A DNA stretch of 42,063 bases from a virus. The stretch is taken from positions 1 to 42,063 of the IMG/VR virus record IMGVR_UViG_3300033149_001760. One strand, 5' to 3'. Position 1 is the first letter of the stretch, and each line of letters opens with the position of its first letter. A program made the translations under genes and the position numbers. Below the pieces are notes generated by a model. That model was not told the origin of the DNA. It saw only the letters and a program-made list of their open reading frames with translations, and searched no databases. Shown piece by piece: positions 7,497-15,088 of this stretch.

Positions 7497-8496
7497 ATGG
7501 TTTTTGTAACTTTTGAATAAAGTAATCATCGATAATCAAACCCCTTGCACTATATAAACACTTTATTACTTCATCAATTCCTTGATTCTTACGAAGTTCA
7601 TCAAGGTCTTCCTTGGTGGGGAGCTTAACAATCTTAACCCTTTCTTCACAGCCAATATAAATAGTGTTTAAAATATAATATAACTCAACACTATTTTTAT
7701 AGGCATCAGGGTCTAATAAAACAACGACATCTGGTTTTAATTCTTTCAGTTTTAAAAACAATGTGGTCGAGAGCGTTTTCCCCAACATCGGAATGATGTT
7801 GACAGGAAAACTGAGCATCTCAAACGCACCTTCAACAAGGTATACAGTAGAATCCCAATTTACAAGACCTTCATTAAAAATAATTGCGTCTTTATCTGCA
7901 ACAGGATTGAGATAAGGCAATTTCTTTTTTAATTTAAAGTCATTTCCATAATATCTACCAACAAAATAATTAACTTCACCCTGTGCATCGAATGACGGGA
8001 TGATTATTCTGTTAGCGTATTTTCCAGTAGTACAAAAACCAAGCCGATATCTTAAAATAATGTCTCGACTTATTTTTCTTTCAGTAACAAGATAACTATA
8101 TGCTTCAAAATGTTCAGGATTACTTACATCCATTTGAGAGAAATAAATCATTTCTTCAGGTAATTTAACCTGAACATATTCTTTTTCGTCTTCATCAAAA
8201 ACGTAATCCTGAAAAATTCCAGCATATGATTTATACATTTCATAGTCAGCATGACCACCAAATGTCCTTACAAGTCTTCCCAGAGACCCACTAAATCTGG
8301 GTTCTTCACACTTCCAACACCTAAACATACGTTTAGCAGTATTAATTTCCAAATTAAATCTACCATCTGGATAACTAAGACCTTCTCGTTCCTGACAACG
8401 TGGACAATTAACCTGCAATTGTTCGCTTTGCAGGTAACCGTTAACATCACCAAATATGTTTTGGATTATGGAATGAAATTCTTGTCCTTTAATCAT
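7405..8496 (-). CDS. DnaG-type primase (zinc-binding plus TOPRIM)
   Basis: 363 residues. The N-terminus carries a zinc-binding site, CPRC (31-34) and CWKC (60-63). The centre carries a TOPRIM fold, with VYLVEGAFEML near residue 220 supplying the catalytic Glu and VVLLDPDAY near 260 supplying the DxD pair. Such proteins make RNA primers for lagging-strand synthesis; the helicase-binding C-terminus is short and unrecognised. The gene follows a terminator hairpin immediately and appears to have its own host-like promoter with almost no leader. Its last ~30 codons overlap the sigma factor gene in another frame. Family assignment is firm; the C-terminal end beyond the TOPRIM region is less certain. 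Confidence 0.9.
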   Translation of the reverse strand: MIKGQEFHSIIQNIFGDVNGYLQSEQLQVNCPRCQEREGLSYPDGRFNLEINTAKRMFRCWKCEEPRFSGSLGRLVRTFGGHADYEMYKSYAGIFQDYVFDEDEKEYVQVKLPEEMIYFSQMDVSNPEHFEAYSYLVTERKISRDIILRYRLGFCTTGKYANRIIIPSFDAQGEVNYFVGRYYGNDFKLKKKLPYLNPVADKDAIIFNEGLVNWDSTVYLVEGAFEMLSFPVNIIPMLGKTLSTTLFLKLKELKPDVVVLLDPDAYKNSVELYYILNTIYIGCEERVKIVKLPTKEDLDELRKNQGIDEVIKCLYSARGLIIDDYFIQKLQKPYDKKYTGRYRPDSKYPEWKSTSAGNTIRKI

Positions 8497-8500
8497 GAAG

Positions 8501-8530
8501 CAAATATATAAAAAAATTGCCTTAAAACAA
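8501..8530 (-). promoter_or_regulatory. Bacteroidota-type promoter for primase, nested in a terminator
   Basis: The minus strand reads TTG (8528-8530), a 19-base spacer and TATATTTG (8501-8508). The TTG lies in the hairpin loop of the upstream terminator. The -7 element ends only four bases before the ATG at 8496, implying a leaderless or nearly leaderless message. Confidence 0.55.
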
Positions 8531-8547
8531 AGAGTTTTAAGGCAATT
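8509..8547 (-). terminator. Hairpin terminator downstream of the zinc-ribbon gene
   Basis: The arms 8515-8528 and 8534-8547 pair over 14 bases (AATTGCCTTAAAAC and its complement) around a five-base loop. A run of seven or more T follows on the minus strand. Confidence 0.8.
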
Positions 8548-8550
8548 AAA

Positions 8551-8706
8551 TTATTGGTCAATCCATTTATATAAGTCATTTGGGTGTCCATGTGGTTTAT
8601 TAACCACCCTTTTCTGCTTCTTCCCACAACGTTTACACGTGCGTTTCGAAGGCATCCAAGTGAAATTATAACTCCATTTGTGCCCCAACAACCAACACCA
8701 GTTCAT
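8551..8706 (-). CDS. Small zinc-ribbon-like protein, 51 aa
   Basis: A complete 51-residue frame from ATG 8704-8706 to TAA 8551-8553, directly before a strong terminator. It contains CKRCGKK near residues 24-30, plus an upstream Cys and His residues that could complete a zinc site, and it is basic and Trp-rich (five Trp). This looks like a small nucleic-acid-binding zinc ribbon. It starts two bases after the stop of the Lys/Ala-rich protein and so belongs to the same operon. The exact family is not recognised. Confidence 0.65.
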   Translation of the reverse strand: MNWCWLLGHKWSYNFTWMPSKRTCKRCGKKQKRVVNKPHGHPNDLYKWIDQ

Positions 8707-8708
8707 TA

Positions 8709-9257
8709 TTAATATCTTTTATGCTGCTCTAAAAACGGGAAAAATTTAATCATGCGATTGAGGAAACCGGGCGTATAGATTCTAAAATTACCTATACCAC
8801 GATTATCAACACCCATTTTGACGAAATTTTCTTGTAATTCATTGAAGAGGTCAACAACCAGTTTGGATACATTACCATCATTCGAACCACCACTTGCTTT
8901 AAGTGTTTGGTTTTCAATCTTAACCACATCCAATTCAGCAGTTAAGGCTTCATTTTTCTGATTAAGTAATGTAACTTGTTCTTCAAGCCATTCAACACCT
9001 TTAGGTTCTTCAGGGGTTGGTGTTTCATCGAGCACAAGAAGGTCATCCTTTTTTTCGAGAGTAACAATTGGAGAATCCTTAAGTAATTCTTTAACTGTTT
9101 CTTTTGCTTTAAGGTCTCTTTCTTCTTTAGCAGTGAGTTTCTTAACAGCAGGTTTCTTTGCTGCTGGTTTTCTTGTCGTTTTCTTTGCTGCTGGTTTTTT
9201 AGCAGCAGGTTTTTTTGTGGTTTTTGCTAAACCAACTACATCATTTTTTGTTGCCAT
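8709..9257 (-). CDS. Lys/Ala/Pro-rich basic N-terminus plus coiled-coil protein
   Basis: About 182 residues from ATG 9255-9257; a TTG at 9266 would overlap the preceding gene. The first ~45 residues are repeats of KPAAKK/TTRKPAAKK type, like histone H1 or bacterial Hc1-type tails, and would bind nucleic acid non-specifically. A heptad-rich coiled coil follows around residues 88-118. The C-terminal ~55 residues form a distinct aromatic domain ending in FPFLEQHKRY. It sits between a metallophosphoesterase and a zinc-ribbon protein in the replication cluster. A role in DNA packing or as a replication accessory factor is inference. Confidence 0.7.
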   Translation of the reverse strand: MATKNDVVGLAKTTKKPAAKKPAAKKTTRKPAAKKPAVKKLTAKEERDLKAKETVKELLKDSPIVTLEKKDDLLVLDETPTPEEPKGVEWLEEQVTLLNQKNEALTAELDVVKIENQTLKASGGSNDGNVSKLVVDLFNELQENFVKMGVDNRGIGNFRIYTPGFLNRMIKFFPFLEQHKRY

Positions 9258-9258
9258 A

Positions 9259-10743
9259 TTAGTCAATTATTAAATTTGTATTTAAATGAGCGACCAAGCC
9301 AAATTCGAAGTTCCAAACGAAACCATCTGCTGCTTTCACTGAACCAACGTATCCTTTTTTGTGATGCCATTCTTCAGTACCAGTCAAACTTGACAAATAC
9401 CTGATGGTAACACCTAAGTCTTCATTTAAAAGTCTTGATTTATTTATATCATATTGCACGGTTCTCTTCCTATGAATATGTCCAAGATGCCATTCATGGA
9501 ATTTTGTTACACTCCACAGTGGTTTGGATTGAATATCGGTAGCCATTAACATTGGAAGACTTGCTTCTTTTTCTTCACTACCATGAGTGAGTCCAAGTAA
9601 TAGATTACCGTAATCATAATATTTTCTTGGTGACGCATGATTATCAATGCTTATTGTTGGGTCATCTTTGAACCATGCTTCCAGATAACTACCCAAGTAG
9701 TAACTGCGTTCGAAGTCGTGGTTACCGGGGATGACCACTATGTCAATCGGAACACCAGCTTGTTTCATTAAATTAATTGCATCAACAAGTAATCGTGTAC
9801 CAACTTTAAATGTCTTCTGCCATCTCAAATCTTCGTCTTGTTGAGTTCCCTTGGTTGTGGTATTCTCCATAGTATCACTATTAAAGAAATCGTTTCCAAC
9901 GGGGAATAATATTCTTTCATAATTAAAACCACTTGCGTTTTGCATGAGTTTTTCAATTGAAGTTAAGAAACGTTTACGTGCGATTTTAACATCGTAGTTC
10001 TCAAAAGTTTCACCACCCCATGCAAGTTTACCAATATGTAGGTCAAAGACACTGATTTCCAAGAGATTTTGTTCTTTGGTTTCTTGTGGTCTTTCTGGTG
10101 TCCAATCATATACAGGTGGTTCATAACCATTAATCATTTCTTGGAATATCTCACCAATCATTCTTTCCCTGACAACTTTCATGTCACGTTCCAAACGTGC
10201 TTTCACTTGCCAGTTTTGATAGGTTTTAACCACCCACTCACCAAATTCCTGAACCTTCATTGTCACATCCCATTTATTGACAATATGAGAACTTACTTTC
10301 CAAACCTCAGTATCTACTTCAGTTGCAGCGAGTAATTGGTCAAGTGTTCTTACGTGGTCTTTTGGGTAGTGACTGCTACCAATCCACTCATATTCGGCTT
10401 CGTTGGCATTCTTTTGATTGAAAGTCTCTCTATTTCCTCCTTTTGGTAAGTCTTTGGGTTTATTAGGTTCTGATTTTTCTTCTGATTTTGAAGGTTCAAT
10501 AAATCCCTTCATATTAATATAATTTTGATACGGATTTTGGAACATGTTATAAAGGTTGATGTCCAGTTCACCATCATTAAACTTCTGATAAATCATCGCC
10601 TTCATATTCTTAACATAAGTGTCGGAAAATCCACATTTTACACTTGCTTCCTTTACCGACACTTGATTTTTTATTGCGTATTGTATGATTTCAACAGCAT
10701 TCTCAATTCTTTTCTGTATTGATTTACTTCGTTTTTTTGTCAT
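9259..10743 (-). CDS. Calcineurin-like metallophosphoesterase with an N-terminal helix-turn-helix
   Basis: 494 residues. Residues ~10-55 are basic and helical with a helix-turn-helix pattern (SVKEASVKCGFSDTYVKNM). The C-terminal half has the full metallophosphoesterase signature: FDLHIG near 234, GND near 281, GNHD near 339, THG near 384 and GHIH near 422. The enzyme class hydrolyses phosphodiesters or phosphomonoesters with two metal ions, and phage members are often nucleases or phosphatases. It lies among replication genes, has a host-like promoter about 40 bases upstream, and also has a GTATTTATA motif about 80 bases upstream. It is not an SbcD paralogue in length or arrangement. The substrate is unknown. 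Confidence 0.85.
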   Translation of the reverse strand: MTKKRSKSIQKRIENAVEIIQYAIKNQVSVKEASVKCGFSDTYVKNMKAMIYQKFNDGELDINLYNMFQNPYQNYINMKGFIEPSKSEEKSEPNKPKDLPKGGNRETFNQKNANEAEYEWIGSSHYPKDHVRTLDQLLAATEVDTEVWKVSSHIVNKWDVTMKVQEFGEWVVKTYQNWQVKARLERDMKVVRERMIGEIFQEMINGYEPPVYDWTPERPQETKEQNLLEISVFDLHIGKLAWGGETFENYDVKIARKRFLTSIEKLMQNASGFNYERILFPVGNDFFNSDTMENTTTKGTQQDEDLRWQKTFKVGTRLLVDAINLMKQAGVPIDIVVIPGNHDFERSYYLGSYLEAWFKDDPTISIDNHASPRKYYDYGNLLLGLTHGSEEKEASLPMLMATDIQSKPLWSVTKFHEWHLGHIHRKRTVQYDINKSRLLNEDLGVTIRYLSSLTGTEEWHHKKGYVGSVKAADGFVWNFEFGLVAHLNTNLIID

Positions 10744-10783
10744 TATTTAAAATAGTTAGATTAAATTATTCAGATATTTTTGT

Positions 10784-10814
10784 CAAAACTATAACAAATA
10801 TATCACAAACACAA
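10784..10814 (-). promoter_or_regulatory. Bacteroidota-type promoter for the metallophosphoesterase gene
   Basis: The minus strand reads TTG (10812-10814), a 20-base spacer and TAGTTTTG (10784-10791), fitting TTG-N20-TAnnTTTG. The predicted leader is roughly 35 bases to the ATG at 10743. Confidence 0.5.
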
Positions 10815-10819
10815 GGGTT

Positions 10820-11128
10820 TTATATAAATACATTACCATTTTTTTTCAAAATGACAAAATTTTCTTCGATTTGCTTACAATCTGAAAGAAAGGAAACTTC
10901 TTGACTAATTGATATATCGAACCATTCACCTTCTTTTTTCATGTGTGAATATCTACGCTGTAACGCTCTCTCAACTTTGTGAGCATACTCCGATTGATAA
11001 GATTCAATGAGTTTTAATTCGGAAGAATTTCCCGTTTGTAATTGTGCAACTCTTTTCTTGGGATGTTTAGATACACCTATTTTATAATAACCGTCTTCCA
11101 ACGATTGAATTAAATAAATATGTTTCAT
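10820..11128 (-). CDS. GIY-YIG-like (T5orf172/MUG113 type) nuclease-domain protein
   Basis: 102 residues. The N-terminal IYLIQSLEDGYYKIGVSKHPKKRVAQLQ segment has the layout of the T5orf172/MUG113 branch of the GIY-YIG superfamily: a YLI strand, a GYYKIG strand and a helix starting with basic residues. A later HKVERALQRRY and GEWFDI also fit that branch. These proteins are small phage endonuclease-like domains of mostly unknown target. Its ATG overlaps the stop of the RuvC-like gene by one base (TAATG), so the two are coupled. Catalytic activity is not certain from the visible residues. Confidence 0.75.
   Translation of the reverse strand: MKHIYLIQSLEDGYYKIGVSKHPKKRVAQLQTGNSSELKLIESYQSEYAHKVERALQRRYSHMKKEGEWFDISISQEVSFLSDCKQIEENFVILKKNGNVFI
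10823..10831 (-). promoter_or_regulatory. GTATTTAT-type promoter motif overlapping a stop codon (tentative site 13)
   Basis: GTATTTATA followed by TA and AAA matches the full consensus. It overlaps the end of the GIY-YIG-like gene and is about 79 bases before the metallophosphoesterase ATG. If active it would give that gene a second promoter. Confidence 0.35.
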
Positions 11129-11736
11129 TAAATTATTTCCAACTTCTTTAGTCCTGCAAATCCAACGGCATAACTATCTGACATATCAAAACACATTGGT
11201 TTAGGTGTTTCACCATCTTTCTTAAAAAACCAAGGAATTTGCGGTTCTAAGTTACAAACTTTTTCCCAGATATACAACTTCTTTTCTTTTCTGTACTCAA
11301 GTGGGAAGCTAAGTGTCTCTTTTCTTTCACCTTTTACATAGCTGACCTTAACCAATTCATCACAAAATAGTTTACGACTTTCGTATACACTAATTTTCAT
11401 AGGATACATACCAAAAACAGAATATAGAATGTATCTACAAATACCATTAAAACCAAACAGAAGTGAAACAGTGTTGGCGTTATTACTACCACCAAGAGGT
11501 TCTTCCACTATGACGTGCTCAACTATTCCATTATGTACATTAAGTACATGTTCTTTATAATCGAGAACATATTTCTTAAAAATCTCGGCTTTATATATGT
11601 CCCTGTTTTCAACAGGAGTATTTTTATCGGTTTTTAATTCAAGATGTTTGAGTTCAATGAGTTTCCCCTTATCATCCCATAACGCCATGCCGATATTTGT
11701 TGTACTAATGTCTAATGACCAAATGTATTTCAACAT
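11128..11736 (-). CDS. RuvC-like Holliday-junction resolvase / RNase H-fold nuclease
   Basis: 202 residues. The first strand carries SLDISTTNIGMALWD with catalytic Asp9. The second acidic position is in VIVEEPLGG (Glu78/79). The C-terminal MCFDMSDSYAVGFAGLKK supplies Asp184/Asp187. This D-E-D(D) order and spacing is that of RuvC-like resolvases, which cut branched DNA before packaging or during recombination. It is coupled to the downstream GIY-YIG-like gene and lies close to other recombination and replication genes. The fold call is good; specificity for Holliday junctions is assumed from the family. Confidence 0.8.
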   Translation of the reverse strand: MLKYIWSLDISTTNIGMALWDDKGKLIELKHLELKTDKNTPVENRDIYKAEIFKKYVLDYKEHVLNVHNGIVEHVIVEEPLGGSNNANTVSLLFGFNGICRYILYSVFGMYPMKISVYESRKLFCDELVKVSYVKGERKETLSFPLEYRKEKKLYIWEKVCNLEPQIPWFFKKDGETPKPMCFDMSDSYAVGFAGLKKLEII

Positions 11737-11742
11737 AACTAA

Positions 11743-11961
11743 TTATTTATGCAATTCTTCGTAATTTATTGTTTTAGATTCTTCAATCATGGTCTGAATC
11801 TTTTTAGGATTGGTGAGATATAATGAAATCAAATTTTCAAGCACACCACCAATTTTCAAACTTTTACCTTTACATAACAACTTGAACCTACCATGTAGTT
11901 CTCCATCAATAATAACTGACTTGGGTTTTGTTGCTAATTTAGGCATCTCTATATTATTCAT
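11743..11961 (-). CDS. Small ribbon-helix-helix-like DNA-binding protein
   Basis: 72 residues. The KSVIIDGELHGRFKLLCKG strand-turn-helix followed by SLKIGGVLENLISLYL resembles the CopG/Arc ribbon-helix-helix pattern of a short beta strand and two helices. Such proteins act as dimeric repressors. It sits five bases upstream of the RuvC-like gene in the same operon and is preceded by a GTATTTATT motif, so it may regulate its own operon. No close family is recognised. Confidence 0.55.
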   Translation of the reverse strand: MNNIEMPKLATKPKSVIIDGELHGRFKLLCKGKSLKIGGVLENLISLYLTNPKKIQTMIEESKTINYEELHK

Positions 11962-11990
11962 ATCTGTAATAATTTATTTTCTTAATTTAT

Positions 11991-11999
11991 AATAAATAC
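11991..11999 (-). promoter_or_regulatory. GTATTTAT-type promoter motif (site 3)
   Basis: The minus strand reads GTATTTATT then AT and AAA, matching the consensus. It is 29 bases before the ATG of the RHH-like gene and just downstream of the tail operon. Confidence 0.5.
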
Positions 12000-12032
12000 T
12001 AAGAAATTATAAAAAATTATAGATTTTTATGA

Positions 12033-12578
12033 TTATTTCGAATAAAGAAGATGATTTAGTTCTTTCAGAACTTTGTTTTGTGTGCTAAGTGCTTGAATTT
12101 CATAGGGTCTCTCATGATATGGTGTAGATAATAACAATATGGTATCACCTTGATATATCATAGCCAATGAATCTTGAATAGGGATTAAATCACCGATTTC
12201 CATTTGATTTAAATGGATTAATTCATGTGATAGAAAATTCTTCACTGAAGTGGGTAAACCACCTTTTTTTAAAAAGATATTATATGAATGATTTACGAAC
12301 GGATTCTTCTGAATAAAGCCAGCGACATCAAGTTCATCAGTACCATAATCTCTGGGTGAATAATAAATATTGAGATTAACAGTATCATAATCATATATCT
12401 TATTTAAAATGATTTTCGAATAAATGTCAGCATTCTTGTGTTCGGTATAATTGATAACAACTAAAGTATCTGGGTATTCATAGACGTTCACATTTCTTTC
12501 TCTACGCACTAACAAAATAATGGTAATGAGAATTGCGAGAGCAACAACTCCAATAATTATAAATTTTTTGTTTTTCAT
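12033..12578 (-). CDS. Membrane-anchored zincin metallopeptidase-like protein
   Basis: 181 residues. Residues 5-24 form one hydrophobic span (IIIGVVALAILITIILLV) flanked by Lys and Arg, giving a signal-anchor topology with the bulk of the protein probably outside the cytoplasm. The zinc motif HELIH lies near residue 118, preceded by KNFLS, and a later Glu in HERPYEIQAL could be the third ligand. It is the last gene of the tail/baseplate operon, immediately after a fibre-like protein. It could act on the host envelope or a virion protein; neither is shown. The two-base gap to the upstream gene supports co-transcription. Confidence 0.65.
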   Translation of the reverse strand: MKNKKFIIIGVVALAILITIILLVRRERNVNVYEYPDTLVVINYTEHKNADIYSKIILNKIYDYDTVNLNIYYSPRDYGTDELDVAGFIQKNPFVNHSYNIFLKKGGLPTSVKNFLSHELIHLNQMEIGDLIPIQDSLAMIYQGDTILLLSTPYHERPYEIQALSTQNKVLKELNHLLYSK

Positions 12579-12579
12579 T

Positions 12580-13347
12580 TTAAAAATCTAAAGCGAATAC
12601 AATTGTTCTGGCAATCGTTGCATCTTTGGCTACAGGGTCATTCAGTTTAGCAATTGCAACCAAATTTTTATTACTATCATATATACCAATCTCACTAATA
12701 TAAACGGTTTCAAGACCATCCCAAGTTTTATTTGAACTTGAATTGAATTCATTTAATGGTAAATTAATACTGATATCGGTTGTATAAACATCAGCTTTGA
12801 TTTCGGTTTTAACATTACCGAAGAAAAAAGTTGCATCACCAAAAACCAGTTCCTCTTCTTGACTACTTGATGGATAATTTATGTAATCGAGATTATATGG
12901 CATGAACACAGATACGTTATCATACAATAAAAACGATATTTTGAAAACAACTGTTGTAAGTTTGGCAGCAGTTAGAAAGAAAGTATCACCACTACTATAC
13001 CCTGTTACTTGAGGCGTGATATCTATTTGTTTCCATGCTGTTGAATCTGGTTTAACATCATCAAAACTATCAAATGGTGTATTACTTACAATTTGCGTCA
13101 AGGCATGAATTTTATGTGCGGTATAACCTAATCCAAGAGGATTTGCGCCACCACCAACACTTGAAGCCAGAAATTTGAAATCATCGATATTCGGGAAATT
13201 TAAACTAACTTCCTGTACATATGGATTACCTGCACCCAAATTAATTTTCTTAATATAATTACAATGAATTGTTTGACTATAATCACCAGCAGTTAATCCT
13301 GTTGTTGGTAATAATATGTATGATATAAATACTGTGTTTCCGCTCAT
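12580..13347 (-). CDS. Putative tail fibre/baseplate structural protein
   Basis: 255 residues, beta-rich and low in charge, with no recognised enzyme motif. The segment YISEIGIYDSNKNLVAIAKL near residues 215-235 resembles a motif seen near the end of many phage tail-fibre or receptor-region proteins. It lies between a Cys-rich virion protein and a membrane-anchored peptidase, in the tail operon. Role as a tail appendage component is inferred from composition, that motif and position. Confidence 0.55.
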   Translation of the reverse strand: MSGNTVFISYILLPTTGLTAGDYSQTIHCNYIKKINLGAGNPYVQEVSLNFPNIDDFKFLASSVGGGANPLGLGYTAHKIHALTQIVSNTPFDSFDDVKPDSTAWKQIDITPQVTGYSSGDTFFLTAAKLTTVVFKISFLLYDNVSVFMPYNLDYINYPSSSQEEELVFGDATFFFGNVKTEIKADVYTTDISINLPLNEFNSSSNKTWDGLETVYISEIGIYDSNKNLVAIAKLNDPVAKDATIARTIVFALDF

Positions 13348-13358
13348 TATTTTAAATT

Positions 13359-15056
13359 TTAATCGTCATTACAAATGTAACCACTAAAACAATAACTATT
13401 CGTGTGATTAACACATGATAGAGTTGCTGGTTGAGTGCAGCTTCCGGGGTCTCCATAAACACTACATATTTCATATCCACCACTACATGGTAAACAATAA
13501 TCATTAATATAGTCATACGCACAAATACTAAGTGCAACTTCACCATATATTGCACCACCAACATCAACACCTCCAATGGCACTATAACCAGCATTAACTA
13601 CGTTTGTAAGACATACTGTGCTACCAACACTGAACGGTATCCATCCACTACAAAATGTACTTGATGTTCCACCTGATTCATAACAATAACATTGAGAATC
13701 AATACAAACAATAGTTGGGTCATGATTTACTGGTGTTGTCCAAATTACTGATGATGTGGGGGTTGTAATTATTTCACCTGTACCAGCATAATAATCTGGA
13801 AGTGTCCAAGACCTATTTGATTTATATGACATAGCAAATAACAATTCTTGGTCTTCAATCACAAATATTTTTAAATCAGGAAACACCTTCCCAACAACAA
13901 ATCCCTCGGAGTCTGCAAGGTCATAATAATAAAGATTGAGTCCAGCCAATAACTGTTGACCACCAATTGGTGATAATGTTGTACCAAGTGTCATTGTTGT
14001 AGATTTATGCCACATAATCGTTGGAATATCAAGTGTTGGTGTATTATTAAGAAATCCTTCACCATACACATTTGCTGGACTACTATTCGTGTAATGAATC
14101 ACGCCTAACTTCTTAAAGACTGGTGCTTGATTTTGGATATAAGATACAAATCCACCTAATGTTCTATCATTAAATTGTGTATATTTTAAATTCCCTGCTT
14201 GTACACCTGCAATTTCCTCGGTAAAAATGATTGACATATTCCAGTACGGAAAAACAATTGTTGGGCACTGACTGTTTTCGAGAAAACTTAACACACTTTC
14301 ATCAAGATAGTCTGTTGATGACATATTAATTATAGTGTCGCCACTAAAAGTAATCTCGTTATAAAGAATCATTGCACCAGCCTTATATGGGTACGATGTT
14401 CCATTATTAAAATCAGGTAATTCCCTATCAATATAAACACTCATTCCCAAACCACTCGCCAAAGTATTAGTACCGGGTACAATTCCAGTTATCCTATAAA
14501 ACAAGTGTGGTTTTGGTTCATTCACATTAACATCAAATCCTGTTGTATCTTGATAATATGTCCATTTAACAAAAACAATATCACCAACAGCAGGTTCTTC
14601 TCCACTTGTACCATATGTTGGTGCTTTCTCCAGTTTTAAAACCGTACCACCATTAAGTGTTGACATATCAATCATTACATCTGGTTGTTTCACATGATTA
14701 CTATCAGTAATGTATTCGGTATTATTATTAGTGAAAAAACCCAAAGACTCAACCTGATTTTCAACTTGATATTGCGCTGGATTTATTGGTGCAATATTAT
14801 ATGGGTCACCACTTACGTTTCTTGGAATAAATGATATTTGATTCCCACTTTTATCGGCTGCTCTTAATATTGTTGAATCAAAAGCACTATACTCAGTATC
14901 AACAGCCTGAACCTCGGCATTAAATTTATAATCAATCTCACTATCTCCAATAGCATAGTATTTAAAATCCAACTCACCTCTTGATAGTAAATCTCTACCT
15001 TTTGAAGTTAGTTTGATATTTAATACAATCGGATTTTTTCTCTCAATAAATGCCAT
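13359..15056 (-). CDS. Tail/virion structural protein with a Cys-rich C-terminal domain
   Basis: 565 residues. The N-terminus (NPIVLNIKLTSKGRDLLSRGELDFKYYAIGDSEIDY, split over residues 8-42) matches a start common to tail and fibre proteins of phages. The body is beta-rich. The last ~115 residues hold 13 Cys among Ser, Gly and Tyr, unlike its neighbours, and may form a disulfide- or metal-stabilised tip. It has its own GTATTTATA motif 15 bases upstream. Tail-appendage function is inferred; no receptor is implied by sequence. Confidence 0.65.
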   Translation of the reverse strand: MAFIERKNPIVLNIKLTSKGRDLLSRGELDFKYYAIGDSEIDYKFNAEVQAVDTEYSAFDSTILRAADKSGNQISFIPRNVSGDPYNIAPINPAQYQVENQVESLGFFTNNNTEYITDSNHVKQPDVMIDMSTLNGGTVLKLEKAPTYGTSGEEPAVGDIVFVKWTYYQDTTGFDVNVNEPKPHLFYRITGIVPGTNTLASGLGMSVYIDRELPDFNNGTSYPYKAGAMILYNEITFSGDTIINMSSTDYLDESVLSFLENSQCPTIVFPYWNMSIIFTEEIAGVQAGNLKYTQFNDRTLGGFVSYIQNQAPVFKKLGVIHYTNSSPANVYGEGFLNNTPTLDIPTIMWHKSTTMTLGTTLSPIGGQQLLAGLNLYYYDLADSEGFVVGKVFPDLKIFVIEDQELLFAMSYKSNRSWTLPDYYAGTGEIITTPTSSVIWTTPVNHDPTIVCIDSQCYCYESGGTSSTFCSGWIPFSVGSTVCLTNVVNAGYSAIGGVDVGGAIYGEVALSICAYDYINDYCLPCSGGYEICSVYGDPGSCTQPATLSCVNHTNSYCFSGYICNDD

Positions 15057-15071
15057 TTAAATTCGCTTTTC

Positions 15072-15080
15072 TATAAATAC
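15072..15080 (-). promoter_or_regulatory. GTATTTAT-type promoter motif (site 4)
   Basis: The minus strand reads GTATTTATA followed by GA and AAA, 15 bases before the ATG at 15056 and in the short gap after the 1541-residue tail protein. Confidence 0.65.
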
Positions 15081-15088
15081 AATTAATT

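Noticed and set aside
13324-13332. GTATTTATA core inside the 255-residue fibre-like gene
   Set aside because: It encodes part of the N-terminus, lacks the NNAAA extension, and no gene start follows at a suitable distance.
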